Source: Sulfolobus islandicus Y.N.15.51 (GTDB lineage: Archaea; Thermoproteota; Thermoprotei_A; Sulfolobales; Sulfolobaceae). From it: a stretch of 64,000 nucleotides of DNA. The DNA lies in NCBI RefSeq assembly GCF_000022485.1, contig NC_012623.1:992001-1056000 (forward strand), in the 5' to 3' direction. Positions 10,804 to 27,227 of the stretch are shown piece after piece. The position numbers and the translations under genes were made by a program. How positions within the stretch are numbered: position 1 is the first letter of the stretch; every line of letters starts with the position of its first letter. The notes under the pieces were generated by a model. That model did no database searches. It saw only the letters and a program-made list of their open reading frames with translations, and was not told the DNA's origin.

Positions 10804-11312
10804 ACCTATGTTTTGCTTTTGATAATTTAAGGAAAGAACTTTCTAGACCATATGGTATTCTTTTTACAAATAACAAACTCTTTTTAGATTTTGTATCTAA
10901 ATCGATACAACAAGGTTTCAAGGTTATAACTGTAGGGGATTACGTAAGCAGAGTATTAGAAGAAAATGGTATAATCCCCTTCTTAGAAGTTATAGATGGA
11001 AAAACCAAGAGATCTATACCACAAAGGACTATTGTAAAGAATAAGGAATATAGGGTAACCAATGAGGCGGGGAAAATTCGATTTGAAATATTTGAAATTA
11101 TGGAGAACATCCTAAAAGATAGGGATGGTGGAGTAGTTTTTGTAAATGGAGAAGAGGACTTACTTGTTATTCCGGTCACATTGAGTGCAGATAATGGTGA
11201 TATAGTTATTTATGGGCAACCTAATGCGGGAGCGGTTGTAATTATAGTAAACGAGATGATAAGGTGGAGAGTAAGAGACATATTAGAAAAAGCCGTAGTT
11301 AAAGAATGTTAA
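10776..11312 (+). CDS. GTP-dependent dephospho-CoA kinase
   Basis: The 178-residue protein belongs to the DUF359 family, shown to be the archaeal GTP-dependent dephospho-CoA kinase that completes coenzyme A synthesis. Visible blocks are LRKELSRPYGILFTNN near residue 19, ITVGDYVSRVLEENGIIP near 50 with the conserved GDYVS, EVIDGKTKR near 71, and VNGEEDLLVIPVTL near 123 with the acidic GEEDLL. The start overlaps spt4 by 28 bp. The rpo7-spt4-DUF359 order is widely conserved. Confidence 0.88.
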   Translation: MEIRDNNKVNLCFAFDNLRKELSRPYGILFTNNKLFLDFVSKSIQQGFKVITVGDYVSRVLEENGIIPFLEVIDGKTKRSIPQRTIVKNKEYRVTNEAGKIRFEIFEIMENILKDRDGGVVFVNGEEDLLVIPVTLSADNGDIVIYGQPNAGAVVIIVNEMIRWRVRDILEKAVVKEC

Positions 11313-11347
11313 CTCTCTTTCATATTGGAGAGCAAATTCTACTTTAA

Positions 11348-11396
11348 TCAGCCCTGCGCAGGATCTTCATTTTTAAATCCGTCCTTCCGAGCGTCA

Positions 11397-11400
<4 letters not shown>
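11348..11400 (-). ncRNA. candidate C/D box guide sRNA 1
   Basis: On the minus strand the order of elements is C box GTGATGA (11400-11394), a 12-nt guide CGCTCGGAAGGA, a D' position CGGA, a 7-nt spacer, a C'-like box ATGAAGA, a 12-nt guide TCCTGCGCAGGG, and D box CTGA (11351-11348). The two guides of 12 nt and total of 53 nt are the archaeal 2'-O-methylation guide layout. D' departs from CUGA. The apgM stop codon lies inside the C box, so the sRNA overlaps the 3' end of that gene and may be processed from its transcript. Expected targets contain UCCUUCCGAGCG and CCCUGCGCAGGA. Confidence 0.72.
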
Positions 11401-18660
<7,260 letters not shown>

Positions 18661-18677
18661 GGTTGGTGAAAAAGTTT

Positions 18678-19547
18678 ATGCTTATAGCTTTAGTTCATTT
18701 AAGGCTTAAAGAATTATCAAGGAAACACAATCTAGAGAAAGCCAAAAAACTAATAAGGCAAGCTAAAGATAAAGGTGCAAAATTAGTTATACTGCCATCG
18801 CTGTTCCCTTCTGGAAATATGTTTGAAATATACGATAATGACAAGAAGCTAAGGAGTTTCATTAAAAATCTCGCAGAGAAAATTCCCGGTAATAATACTG
18901 ATACTCTAATAAACCTCGCTATGGATGGGGAAGTTCATGTAATAGTTGGGCCTATTTTAGAACAAGCTGGTCCTAAAATATTCTTGACTTCACTCATAAT
19001 ATCACCACAAGGGGAGATTATAGGGAAATATAGGAAAACCGTGCTGTCTGATAAGGATATAAGGCTAGGAATATCAGCAGGGAAAGAACCAGTTAATGTA
19101 GTTCTTGATAGGAGATATGGCATTATCGCTGAGGACGATATTTTCTCGCCGGAGATCAGTAGGCTTTTAGCTATGGGAGGCTCAGAAATTGTTATAGGTA
19201 CTATGAAAGCCTTGGGAAAAGAGCAGCAAGTTATAAAACATCTTGCAATTGCTAGGACTATAGAGAACGGAATACCTTATTTGATAGTAGGGGAAAGTAT
19301 AGAGGATGAAGAGGGAGAAATTATAGGCTACTCACCGACTTTCATTACCTCTCCAGATAATTTGATAAGTAAGGAAGCTGAGGAAGATGACAGTATATTG
19401 TTCGTTGAAAGCTCAATCTTAACATCATCGTCAAAACAGACATCATTAACTTATTTAGAACCAATTATAAATGGTCTTTGTAAAGGTGTAAAAAAGATTA
19501 AGGGTGAGGTGAAGAAGAGATCTGCTTCTACAGTAGAAGAGGAATAG
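18678..19547 (+). CDS. carbon-nitrogen hydrolase (nitrilase) fold protein, active site degenerate
   Basis: The 289-residue protein follows the nitrilase-superfamily pattern: [27 protein letters not shown] near residue 36, a [14 protein letters not shown] block, and [29 protein letters not shown] near 152. The catalytic triad of active members is Glu-Lys-Cys. Here the Lys remains (KYRK), but the Glu of LPE is replaced in LPSLF and the Cys of ICYD is replaced in IAEDD. It therefore looks like a non-hydrolytic member. ATG 18678 is preceded by GGTGA at 18665-18669; TTG 18663 and GTG 18666 are alternatives. It follows reverse gyrase directly. Confidence 0.8.
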   Translation: MLIALVHLRLKELSRKHNLEKAKKLIRQAKDKGAKLVILPSLFPSGNMFEIYDNDKKLRSFIKNLAEKIPGNNTDTLINLAMDGEVHVIVGPILEQAGPKIFLTSLIISPQGEIIGKYRKTVLSDKDIRLGISAGKEPVNVVLDRRYGIIAEDDIFSPEISRLLAMGGSEIVIGTMKALGKEQQVIKHLAIARTIENGIPYLIVGESIEDEEGEIIGYSPTFITSPDNLISKEAEEDDSILFVESSILTSSSKQTSLTYLEPIINGLCKGVKKIKGEVKKRSASTVEEE

Positions 19548-19550
19548 ATT

Positions 19551-19883
19551 TTAAGACGCAGCAATATATATTTCCAATCTTCTATTCTTAGAATATAACT
19601 TAACTACATTCTGATTTTCTAATTCCTTTAGTATTTTTCTAGCTACACTTATGCTTATTCCCGATTTTGTAGCTAAGGCATACGGGGTTATAATACTCTC
19701 TTTCTTTATTTCGTCTAGAACTCTCTTCTTAGTTTCTTCATCTATAGTTACTGCCCTACTAATTATCTCTTTTCCAGTTTTTGATGGACCTTTCTTCTTC
19801 TCCTCCGCCTTTTGTTGCTTTTCAGCCTCTTTCTTTAATCTCTTTTCCATTGTTGAAATAGGCTTCTTTGAAGCTCCACCCAT
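19551..19883 (-). CDS. rps25e: 30S ribosomal protein S25e (eS25)
   Basis: The 110-residue protein has a Lys/Glu-rich N-terminal tail (residues 6-40) and a winged-helix core with ISRAVTIDEETKKRVLDEIKKES, ITPYALATKSGISISVARKILKELENQNVVKLYSKNRRLEIY. This is the eS25 fold; archaeal members sit in the head of the small subunit. It is convergent with the nitrilase-like gene (3 bp apart) and divergent from the TrmB-like regulator. The winged helix could suggest a regulator, but length and tail favour S25e. Confidence 0.88.
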   Translation of the reverse strand: MGGASKKPISTMEKRLKKEAEKQQKAEEKKKGPSKTGKEIISRAVTIDEETKKRVLDEIKKESIITPYALATKSGISISVARKILKELENQNVVKLYSKNRRLEIYIAAS

Positions 19884-19931
19884 CTCTTACTCACTATGTT
19901 TTAAATTCCAATTCTGCCTAATAAATTATAG

Positions 19932-20663
19932 ATGTCATCTGAATTATTAGAAGAGACCATTAGCAGAGTATCGAAGTTTGCTTCAGTTTTTGGAATATCA
20001 AAATCGGAATTAAAGGTATATTCATATCTCTTAATATATGGAAGAGCAACTGCAAGAGAGGTCTCAAATAAGTTAAGCTTACCATACACTAAAGTATATA
20101 ATATTTTATCTAAACTTGAAGGTAGAGGGTGGGTTATAAAGATAGATAAAAGACCTGCTGTTTATGAGGCAATTCCTTTAAGAGACGTTTGGAATAAGAT
20201 TAAAATTACTTTCCAAGAGAAACTAGATGAATTTGAAAAACAATTCATTGAGCCGATATCCAGTATTTTTTCCTCTAATATGGCATATAACATAGTTGTT
20301 ATACCAAGAGATAACATAATGGATAGTGCGTTAAGGCTACTGAAGGATTACAGCAAGACATATCTGGTTGCAGTATCCTATCAAGAGTTTGTAAGAAGTG
20401 ATATTGTAGATATATTAAAGGCCAACTCTCTTAAGGCAGAAACTAAAATAATAGTGGATAAAAGCGTTAGTTTACCTGACATTCCCTCAGCTCAAGTTAA
20501 GAGAGCTCAATCTTTATTCGGCAGTGGTATAATTACTTCTGACTCTATTCTCCTAATCATAAAGAATAATGATGTATTGACGGGGCTATTTTCAAATCAC
20601 AAATATCTTATAGACATTGGCACGGTATATTTTAATCATTTATGGTCTACATTACCGGGCTAA
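19932..20663 (+). CDS. TrmB-family transcription regulator
   Basis: The 243-residue protein has an N-terminal winged helix of the TrmB type (SKSELKVYSYLLIYGRATAREVSNKLSLPYTKVYNILSKLEGRGWV, residues 22-70), a linker helix (IKITFQEKLDEFEKQF) and a C-terminal domain of about 140 residues that would sense a ligand or mediate dimer contacts. TrmB proteins control sugar and other metabolic genes in archaea; no target is evident because the neighbours are S25e and a small RHH gene. The start is ATG 19932, with GTTTTAAATT about 30 bp upstream as a possible TATA box. Confidence 0.82.
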   Translation: MSSELLEETISRVSKFASVFGISKSELKVYSYLLIYGRATAREVSNKLSLPYTKVYNILSKLEGRGWVIKIDKRPAVYEAIPLRDVWNKIKITFQEKLDEFEKQFIEPISSIFSSNMAYNIVVIPRDNIMDSALRLLKDYSKTYLVAVSYQEFVRSDIVDILKANSLKAETKIIVDKSVSLPDIPSAQVKRAQSLFGSGIITSDSILLIIKNNDVLTGLFSNHKYLIDIGTVYFNHLWSTLPG

Positions 20664-20706
20664 CTCTTATAAATGTTATAAAATTAACTATGCTATCTGA
20701 GTTTCT

Positions 20707-20859
20707 ATGAAAATAATAACGGTAAAACTACCAGAGCAGTTTTTGGAAGCAATAGATGAATTAGTTAATACAGGTAGATATGGTTCTAGAAGTGAAGTCA
20801 TAAGAGCAGCAATAGGTGATTTTATACGGAAAGAACTATGGGTAACTACAGAAGAGTAG
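20707..20859 (+). CDS. small ribbon-helix-helix (CopG-like) DNA-binding protein
   Basis: The 50-residue product begins [20 protein letters not shown] and continues [20 protein letters not shown]. This is the classic RHH pattern: one beta strand with alternating residues (ITVKLP), helix A, a [11 protein letters not shown] turn and helix B. A TATA box GTTATAAAATT centred near 20681 lies 26 bp upstream of the ATG, so a leaderless mRNA is expected. No toxin gene follows. Instead a C/D box sRNA begins at the next base after the stop. It may regulate itself or a distant target. Confidence 0.85.
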   Translation: MKIITVKLPEQFLEAIDELVNTGRYGSRSEVIRAAIGDFIRKELWVTTEE

Positions 20860-20909
20860 ATGATGAAGGCTGGTATTTTTGATAAAGTGATATAAGACAC
20901 CAAAGCTGA
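20860..20909 (+). ncRNA. candidate C/D box guide sRNA 2
   Basis: The elements follow canonical spacing: C box ATGATGA (20860-20866), 12-nt guide AGGCTGGTATTT, D' TTGA, 4-nt spacer, C' GTGATAT, 12-nt guide AAGACACCAAAG, D box CTGA (20906-20909), total 50 nt. A run of six T (20913-20918) follows and may end the transcript. The C box starts directly after the RHH stop codon, so the RNA may be released from that transcript. Predicted targets contain AAAUACCAGCCU and CUUUGGUGUCUU; methylation is expected opposite the fifth guide base from each D or D' box. Confidence 0.75.
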
Positions 20910-20959
20910 TGCTTTTTTGCCAAGTAGAAAGATACTTAACTCACTATTTTTCCTATTAT

Positions 20960-21730
20960 ATGATGCCATTAAATGAGGGAGATCCAGTAGTAATTTGGAT
21001 AGATCCAAAAAGAGCGTATATTTCCAAACTGGAAAGAGGTAAAAGGCTTGATACTGACAAAGGAGTAATATTTTACGATAATTTAATAGGTCTTGAGTAT
21101 GGTTCCTCACTAACCTTGCAAACTGGCGCTAAAGCTTATTTACTAAAACCTACTATACAAGATCTCTACTCCAAAGGACTAAAGAGGCCTTCGCAAGTTC
21201 TGTATCCTAAAGATATAGGATACATCTTAACTACCCTTTCACTAAATCAAGTAAAGACAGTGATTGAAGCTGGAACTGGATCTGGATTTCTAACAATTTC
21301 ATTAGCCTTAAGTTTAAGTGAGAACGCTAAAATCTATACTTATGATGTAAGAGAAGATATGCAAAAAGTAGCTAAATTTAATGCAAATGTGTTAGGTGTT
21401 CAAGATAAGATAGTATTCAAATTGAAGGACATAAGGGAAGGTATAGATGAGAAGGAGGCAGATGCAATTTTTTTAGATATGCCCGATCCATGGAATGCCA
21501 TACCAAAGCTTTATGAACCTCTTAAACCTTCATCTACAATAATTGTATTCGTTCCTACGGTAAATCAAATAGAGAAAACATTTTTCGCAATGAAGAATTC
21601 TGGAATTATAGATATTCATGTGGAAGAACTTATTTTGAGAGAGTATCAAGTTAAGGAGAACGCTGTAAGGCCTAGAAATATAGGTATTATGCATACGGGT
21701 TTTATTATTAGGGGAAGAAAATCAATATAA
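20960..21730 (+). CDS. trmI: tRNA (adenine-57/58-N1) methyltransferase
   Basis: The protein of about 256 residues has the TrmI layout: a small N-terminal barrel ([18 protein letters not shown]), the linker [18 protein letters not shown] near residue 95, and a Rossmann methyltransferase with motif [17 protein letters not shown] near 116, [16 protein letters not shown] near 143 and the catalytic-loop [12 protein letters not shown] near 183. It makes m1A in the T-loop of tRNA; archaeal TrmI is tetrameric. The start is ATG 20960 or 20963; a GATACTTAACT element about 25 bp upstream supports a leaderless start. Confidence 0.92.
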   Translation: MMPLNEGDPVVIWIDPKRAYISKLERGKRLDTDKGVIFYDNLIGLEYGSSLTLQTGAKAYLLKPTIQDLYSKGLKRPSQVLYPKDIGYILTTLSLNQVKTVIEAGTGSGFLTISLALSLSENAKIYTYDVREDMQKVAKFNANVLGVQDKIVFKLKDIREGIDEKEADAIFLDMPDPWNAIPKLYEPLKPSSTIIVFVPTVNQIEKTFFAMKNSGIIDIHVEELILREYQVKENAVRPRNIGIMHTGFIIRGRKSI

Positions 21731-21754
21731 GGTACTGTTAGCGGAGTATATTTG

Positions 21755-22087
21755 ATGAGTGAAGTTAAGTTTAACGCGTACTCTAAGGCAATAATAGAGT
21801 TTGAGGATGAAATAAAGAGAATAAAAAGAGAGATAGCAGATGACAGTAAAAGATTAATCACCCTTTCAGACTCTTATCTTTCCGAATTAAGGGCAACTGC
21901 TGAGAAATCGCTGGATGAGGTTCAAAAATTATTAAATGAAGAGAAAAAAAGGCAATTAGACGAAATAAGAAATAAATACGTCTCTGAGCGAGAAAAACAA
22001 TTGGATGAGATAAGGAAGGAAGCTGAGAAGAATGTTGATAAAGTTGTAAACGAGGTTATAAGGCAACTATTAGGTGTCTTTAAATGA
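21755..22087 (+). CDS. A-type ATP synthase peripheral stalk subunit G/H-like coiled coil
   Basis: The 110-residue protein is almost wholly charged coiled coil (EFEDEIKRIKREIADDSKRL, then repeated QLDEIR units near residues 70 and 85) ending in VNEVIRQLLGVF. It resembles the small peripheral-stalk subunit (AhaH/AtpH or G) of archaeal A-type ATP synthases. The call rests mainly on context: its stop overlaps as ATGA the start of the next gene, a subunit C. The start is ATG 21755; TTG 21752 is possible. Because coiled coils look alike, subunit identity needs a profile search. Confidence 0.7.
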   Translation: MSEVKFNAYSKAIIEFEDEIKRIKREIADDSKRLITLSDSYLSELRATAEKSLDEVQKLLNEEKKRQLDEIRNKYVSEREKQLDEIRKEAEKNVDKVVNEVIRQLLGVFK

Positions 22088-23064
22088 GTTATGCGATTTA
22101 CTCTTTTATACATTCGATCTCTAGAACGCAAAAGGTCTCATTATTAACAAAAGGTTTAGTTAACGAATTAATAAGTAGCGAAAGTTGGAATAATGTTGCC
22201 TCACTACTTAAAGAAAGGGGAATGATTGAGGAACAACCAGCTAGTATAGAGGATTTTGAATTCATGCTTAAGTCTAGATCTCTTACACTATTAGAAAAGA
22301 TAAGAAATTATTTTTCAATATTTAGAGTGACGTATAATATAGTTGACCTATATATTTACATGCTATCTTTAGATGAATTGAAAAATATAATAGTTAGTAT
22401 AGTTAATGGTATTGGAAATGGGGATAGTAATAAAATAAGATTTTTCAAAAAATACTTCGATCAAATACCATCTTCAATTGAGGAATTAACTAACAGTTTT
22501 AAGGGAAATATATATGCCAACGCTCTTTCATATGCTATCAAGGATGGGCAAGGTAAAAATATATCCTATCTTCTATCGTTACTTGATATCTATTTCATAA
22601 AGAAACTATCAGAGATCATAGAAGGTTTTAAGGGTGATTGGAAAAGTCTTGCCGAAAACATAATATGCTATTATAAGGATTACTACTCAATATCATTGGC
22701 AATCAAACACAAAACAGTAGAGAATACTGTTTGTAAAATCGGTACTGAGATACTTAAAGATCTCTCTTCTTCTACAAGTAATACTGAAATACTTGACATT
22801 TTAAGACGAACTCAGTACTCAAAGATGCTTAACGTAAATAATACTTACGAGGCACTAGCTAGTTTGTATAGAATGGCTAGGGTTAATGCTAGGAAGAGCT
22901 CAGAGCTAGTATTCATGAGTTCTCCATTTAATCCCGCATTGGCATTGGCATTAGCAGAACTGATACGTCTCGATACAGAGGATATAGTAAGCATAGCTAA
23001 TGCAAAAAGCTTGAGATTAAAGGAAGAGGAGATTAAGAAGATGTTATCATTCGAGATCATATAA
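22084..23064 (+). CDS. atpC: A-type ATP synthase subunit C
   Basis: The 326-residue, all-helical protein has the size and repeat pattern of V/A-type ATPase subunit C (AC39-like), which sits on the proteolipid ring and couples the central shaft to it. It starts YAIYSFIHSISRTQKVSLLTKGLVNELI and contains conserved short helices such as RNYFSIFRVTYNIVDLYIYM and LRRTQYSKML. It overlaps the coiled-coil stalk gene by 4 bp. Other ATP synthase subunits are not in the window, so the complex is encoded at more than one place. Confidence 0.78.
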   Translation: MSYAIYSFIHSISRTQKVSLLTKGLVNELISSESWNNVASLLKERGMIEEQPASIEDFEFMLKSRSLTLLEKIRNYFSIFRVTYNIVDLYIYMLSLDELKNIIVSIVNGIGNGDSNKIRFFKKYFDQIPSSIEELTNSFKGNIYANALSYAIKDGQGKNISYLLSLLDIYFIKKLSEIIEGFKGDWKSLAENIICYYKDYYSISLAIKHKTVENTVCKIGTEILKDLSSSTSNTEILDILRRTQYSKMLNVNNTYEALASLYRMARVNARKSSELVFMSSPFNPALALALAELIRLDTEDIVSIANAKSLRLKEEEIKKMLSFEII

Positions 23065-23373
23065 TATTTTCTCGTCTACTATGTATTCATTGTCTTCTTT
23101 TATTATAGTCGATTCCGGTATCTGCGGAGGATTTGGCATATTCTGTATAGGCTTGGTTTTGCCAAGATATATCCATTTTAATTTCCCCCCAATTTTCTCT
23201 AATTTGTACCAATATTTTCCAATATAGATATATCTCTTACTATTTTTATAAACAATATGATAAGGTTTTAGGTAGACGCCGTATTCCTTTATCTTTGTGT
23301 TATACTCGTAGACCATTAGTTTAAGTTTATCAATAATCATGTCGAATTGTTTTTCGTTTACCTTAACTCGCAT
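23047..23373 (-). CDS. hypothetical protein with GGK-type beta-hairpin
   Basis: I do not recognise a named family for this 108-residue protein. It has an N-terminal helical region (VNEKQFDMIIDKLKLMVYEYNTKI) and a Tyr-rich beta segment, KRYIYIGKYWYKLEKIGGKLKWIYLGK, near residues 50-75. Similar GGK-x-K-W/Y-x-YLGK hairpins occur in small archaeal proteins of unknown role and beside recombinase-like proteins, so nucleic acid binding is a guess. It overlaps the end of atpC tail to tail by 18 bp. The start may be ATG 23373 or 23382. Base use does not look foreign. Confidence 0.6.
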   Translation of the reverse strand: MRVKVNEKQFDMIIDKLKLMVYEYNTKIKEYGVYLKPYHIVYKNSKRYIYIGKYWYKLEKIGGKLKWIYLGKTKPIQNMPNPPQIPESTIIKEDNEYIVDEKILYDLE

Positions 23374-23430
23374 CACTATCATGTTTATTTTTATTATTTA
23401 AAATGCAATGATAATAATGGTTGATATTAC

Positions 23431-24411
23431 ATGCTCTACAGACGCATAGGTGATACTAACATTACAACATCTGAAATAGGGATTGGAGTATGGAGCTTAG
23501 TTACTGATTGGTGGGGCGCGGATACAAATAAGGCAGAGGATATATTACGAAAAGCGTATGAACTTGGAATTAACTTTTACGATACTGCAGATACTTACGG
23601 AGAGGGTAAGGGTGAGGAAATTATTGCAAAAGTTTTAGAGACTAAGAGAGACAATATAGTGATACTAACTAAGATAGGGTACGATTTTTATCATAAAGAG
23701 GGAGGTAAAATAAGACAAAGATTTGATATACCCTATCTTGAATTTGCTCTAAAGAGGTCCCTAGAAAGATTAAGAACAGACTATATTGACATACTGATGA
23801 TTCACAATCCTAAGATTAATGTAATTAAAAATCCAGAGATCCTATCTTTTCTTAGATCGTTAAAGAAAGATGGGATAATAAGAATGTATGGTGCTGCTTT
23901 AGGTCCCACATTAGGTTGGGAAGAGGAGGGAATTGAGGCCATAAATATGGGATACGAAAGCTTAGAGTACATATATAATATTATTGAGCAAAGGCCAGGG
24001 AATAAGTTCTTGAAGTACGAGAAAATAGGACATGTAATAAGGGTACCTCATGCTTCTGATGTTTTAATTGAAGATAAATGGCCATTGATTTCTGATCCTA
24101 AACTGCATAGATCGTTAAAGGATAGCAAATGGCTAAATGAAGGAATTAAGAAAAGCTTAAAACTAAAGGAGTTTGCGAATTCTAAAGGAATGAAATTATC
24201 TGAATTGGCTCTAAAATTTATTCTATCCAATAAGAATGTGTCCACAGTGGTTCCTAATATAACTTCGATAAACGAATTGGAGGAATATGTAAAAGTGGAA
24301 AATTTACCAAGTCTTACTGAAGATGATTTAAAATACATTGAAGACTATTACAAGAAATACTATGAAGACCTAAATGAGGATAGTATAAAAGAAACTTTAA
24401 GGTATAAATAG
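23431..24411 (+). CDS. aldo/keto reductase
   Basis: The 326-residue TIM-barrel oxidoreductase starts [22 protein letters not shown]. The catalytic tetrad regions are visible: Asp and Tyr in [17 protein letters not shown] (near residue 51), Lys in [10 protein letters not shown] (near 76) and His in [10 protein letters not shown] (near 116). The C-terminal [20 protein letters not shown] carries the NADPH-phosphate region. A middle insert ([18 protein letters not shown], near 200) is longer than in many relatives and may shape substrate choice. The substrate is unknown. It is convergent with the XTP pyrophosphatase gene. Confidence 0.9.
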   Translation: MLYRRIGDTNITTSEIGIGVWSLVTDWWGADTNKAEDILRKAYELGINFYDTADTYGEGKGEEIIAKVLETKRDNIVILTKIGYDFYHKEGGKIRQRFDIPYLEFALKRSLERLRTDYIDILMIHNPKINVIKNPEILSFLRSLKKDGIIRMYGAALGPTLGWEEEGIEAINMGYESLEYIYNIIEQRPGNKFLKYEKIGHVIRVPHASDVLIEDKWPLISDPKLHRSLKDSKWLNEGIKKSLKLKEFANSKGMKLSELALKFILSNKNVSTVVPNITSINELEEYVKVENLPSLTEDDLKYIEDYYKKYYEDLNEDSIKETLRYK

Positions 24412-24433
24412 TTTATTTCAAGAACTACTTATT

Positions 24434-25012
24434 TTATGCTTTTTCAAGATAGCTCATTAAGAAATCAGCAAATTTAGCAAACGCTCTTGCCCTATGTGAG
24501 TATTTATTCTTCTCCTCCAATGACATCTCCGCGAAAGTTCTCTTTTCTCCTTCTGGGATAAATATGGGGTCAAATCCAAAACCTGAATTACCCCTAATCT
24601 CTTCAGAAATAACTCCCTTTACGATACCATTAAATGTTTTAATTATTTTTCCGTCAGTAAACGTCAATACAGTCATGAAATACGCTGACCTATCTTTTAG
24701 GTCTTCGAGCAATTTTAGTATACCTTTAAGTCCAATTGTGTTCTTAACAAAATTTGTGTAGGGACCAGGAAAATTCTGTAAGGTTTCTATAAATAACCCG
24801 CTATCATCTACTATTAATGGTCTTCTGAAGGTCAAATACGCTAAATATGCAGCTGTTTTAGATATTTCCTCTAAATTATCACTTTGTATTTCTATTTTCT
24901 CTCCTTTAAGCTGTTCTAACTCTATATTAAAGCTCTTAGCAAGTTCTTTTAATTCCATAAACTTATTCTCATTACTCGTTACCACTCCTATTCTTACGTC
25001 TCTCCTCAACAT
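24434..25012 (-). CDS. rdgB: XTP/dITP diphosphatase (Ham1/RdgB)
   Basis: The 192-residue protein starts [19 protein letters not shown] and has the Ham1 blocks RPLIVDDSGLFIETLQNFPGPYTNFV near residue 64, GNSGFGFDPIFIPEG near 140, and KNKYSHRARAF near 168 with the catalytic SHR region. It removes deaminated purine nucleotides such as ITP and XTP from the pool. Its start overlaps the end of bud32 by 41 bp, so it is the distal gene of the rps24e-rps27ae-kae1-bud32 operon. Confidence 0.95.
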   Translation of the reverse strand: MLRRDVRIGVVTSNENKFMELKELAKSFNIELEQLKGEKIEIQSDNLEEISKTAAYLAYLTFRRPLIVDDSGLFIETLQNFPGPYTNFVKNTIGLKGILKLLEDLKDRSAYFMTVLTFTDGKIIKTFNGIVKGVISEEIRGNSGFGFDPIFIPEGEKRTFAEMSLEEKNKYSHRARAFAKFADFLMSYLEKA

Positions 25013-25670
25013 ATCTTCCCCTCATCCTAATATCCTTTACTAGCTCTAATATTTCGTCAGTCTTTCCACCCATGATTGTTCTGTAACCCTCCACAAATGA
25101 ATTGTAGATAATATCCTTAAAGTCAGAATGTATACTTTCTAAAGATCTTAGAAATATATGAAAATCCGTTGCAAGATCCTCTTCATCTTGAGTTCTCCTT
25201 GATAAACCAAAATCTATTATAAAGATATCGTTATTTATAGAACTTAGGATGAGATTGTTAGTTGTTAGATCACCGTGAGCTATCCCTATACTATGTAACT
25301 TTCCCGTAAGTTCCCCTATTCTTTCTCCTATTTTAGATAATGGTTGGACAGAATTATTTGTGTTTATTAGATCCTTAACTATCTCCCCTTCTATATATTC
25401 AATTACCAATAAATAATTATTAGGATCTATAAAAAGCACTGCAGGTACATTCATATCGTTTTTAAGCGCAGTATAAATTATCTTAGCCTCTAATATTGTC
25501 CTTTCATAGTTGATTTTATGATCTAGTTCTGGATTTCTATAACTTTTCTTAATTCTTTGTTTAAATATTGCACGAATACCCAAAAAATATCCTTCATATA
25601 TGTTGGATTCTGCACCACGCTTAATTAACCTTAATTTCTCCAAGGAATATCTACCTCGTCTACTCTCCAT
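24972..25670 (-). CDS. bud32: KEOPS complex kinase/ATPase Bud32
   Basis: The 232-residue protein is an atypical small protein kinase of the Bud32 type: [18 protein letters not shown] (P-loop-like, near residue 14), [18 protein letters not shown] with the Lys and DH segment, [14 protein letters not shown] (catalytic loop, near 133) and [19 protein letters not shown] (metal-binding DFG, near 154). It activates Kae1 in t6A tRNA modification. It overlaps kae1 by 40 bp and rdgB by 41 bp. An internal TTG (25646) giving [10 protein letters not shown] is also possible as start. In some archaea Kae1 and Bud32 are fused; here they are separate. Confidence 0.93.
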
Positions 25671-26626
25671 CTAGGTCTTATGTATGATTTATCAACATCA
25701 ATAAATACACCTTTTGATGCAGCCAACATACCAGCATAAGCTATCATCGCCCCATTATCTCCCGCAAATTCTGGCGGTACTATTTTAATTTGTACGTCCC
25801 ACTCTTTTCCCAACTCTTCCAACTTTTTTCTCAAACTTACACTAGCTGCTACTCCTCCAACTATCATTAACTCCTTTTTTGAGGTAAGTGCCAGTGCCCT
25901 TTCTGTAGCTTCCAATAACATATCAAATGCTATTTCCCTTATCGAGTAACAAATATCTTCTAACTTTTCCTTTCCGACTAACCTTAACGCTGCTGTAAGT
26001 AATCCAGAAAATGACATATCTTGACCCTTAACAACGTAAGGTAATTTAAGTAATTTGCTTCCTTTTTCTGAGCAAATATCAATTGCGTGTTTTCCGTTAA
26101 TAATGTATGGTGGTGCCAAGTTCACCTCTCTTACAAATACATCCATCATGTTTCCTAATGCAATATCTAATGTTTCTCCAAAAATTCTAAACCTCCCTTT
26201 ATAGAAGGTAGTTATGATTGTATTTCCGCCTGAGAGGTATAAGATTAAAGGGTCTTTGGCCTCAGTTGTTAAATACCCTATTTCAATATGTCCTATACTG
26301 TGATTCACTGGAACTAATTTCTTATTATACTTTAGCGATAACGCTCTCGCTAGTGTAGCACCAACTCTTAATGCTGGTCCTATACCAGGTCCTAAAGCTA
26401 CTGCTATATAATTAATATCATTTATACTAATATTAGCTTTCTCTAGGGCTCTTCTCAGTATTGTCCCTGAGGCTTCAGCATGGTGTTTTAGTAGATCTCC
26501 AGGCTTCATACCACCCTCTTTGGGAACAAAAGCATCCCTTTCGTTTGCCAATATGTAGGGTGGTTGATCTTTTGCTATTCCTACTCCGAAAGTATGGGCG
26601 GTAGATTCGATACCCAGTACTAACAT
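25631..26626 (-). CDS. kae1: tRNA N6-threonylcarbamoyladenosine synthase Kae1
   Basis: The 331-residue ASKHA-fold protein transfers threonylcarbamoyl to A37 of ANN-decoding tRNAs. It starts [16 protein letters not shown], has the metal ligands in KHHAEASGT near residue 48 and [10 protein letters not shown] near 107, LYLSGGNT near 130, and ends with [14 protein letters not shown] and [17 protein letters not shown]. It sits between rps27ae (3 bp upstream) and bud32, an arrangement common in archaea. The assignment is secure. Confidence 0.96.
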
Positions 26627-26629
26627 ATT

Positions 26630-26821
26630 TTATCTTTTCTTTGAAGTGCCTATAAACTCAGTGTAACCACATTTTCCACAAGACCATCTCTCATTTGGTT
26701 TTAAGTGGTGAGCCATTATACTTCCGCATCTAGGACATTTCTTATTTTTTAGCTTAACCTTATTCCCTTCAATTACGTAATAAGTTCTTACTATTGCTTT
26801 AACCTTTTGCTCCTTGGCCAC
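26630..26821 (-). CDS. rps27ae: 30S ribosomal protein S27ae (eS31)
   Basis: The protein of about 63 residues is a zinc ribbon with [11 protein letters not shown] (Cys near 29 and 32) and CGKCGYTEF (near 47 and 50) after the strand [18 protein letters not shown]. This matches archaeal S27ae, the homologue of the tail of eukaryotic ubiquitin-S27a fusions; there is no ubiquitin part. I chose GTG 26821 because a GGAGG sequence lies about 8 nt upstream; an ATG at 26857 would extend it into the S24e coding region. It overlaps rps24e by 23 bp. Confidence 0.92.
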   Translation of the reverse strand: MAKEQKVKAIVRTYYVIEGNKVKLKNKKCPRCGSIMAHHLKPNERWSCGKCGYTEFIGTSKKR

Positions 26822-27161
26822 CTTTGCTTCCTCCTTTCTTTTGTTTAGTTCCAGCATCTCTATCTAATAAATATTTTGGCTCGATTTTCTCTAATATCTC
26901 ACGGGATTTATAAATATGCAATTTTATGTTGCTTATACCAGCTCCATAGCTTGTAGATATTTTTCTAACTACTACTAGGTTCTCTTGGGAAGCAAAAGCT
27001 TGAATTATTGCCTTTATTATGTCTTTTCTCGATGGGGTTCCACTACCCATGTGATAAACTTTTAATGAGATTTCACGTCTTCCTATTACAGCATTTTGTA
27101 CATCCCTTTCTATAATTCCTTCTGCCTTATCTGAGATCTTCACTTTAGCTTGAGACTCCAT
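26799..27161 (-). CDS. rps24e: 30S ribosomal protein S24e (eS24)
   Basis: The 120-residue protein matches archaeal S24e: [29 protein letters not shown] (residues 24-52), [39 protein letters not shown], and a Gly/Lys-rich tail. It is the first gene of an operon with rps27ae, kae1, bud32 and rdgB. A TATA-like TTTTTAAAAAT lies shortly upstream on the minus strand, fitting a very short leader. The rps24e-rps27ae pair is conserved in archaea. Confidence 0.95.
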   Translation of the reverse strand: MESQAKVKISDKAEGIIERDVQNAVIGRREISLKVYHMGSGTPSRKDIIKAIIQAFASQENLVVVRKISTSYGAGISNIKLHIYKSREILEKIEPKYLLDRDAGTKQKKGGSKGGQGAKG

Positions 27162-27227
27162 TCTATTTCACCATTTTTAAAAATACGTATCAATTTAAGG
27201 TTTACTGTTTTAAATGTTATCGCTACG

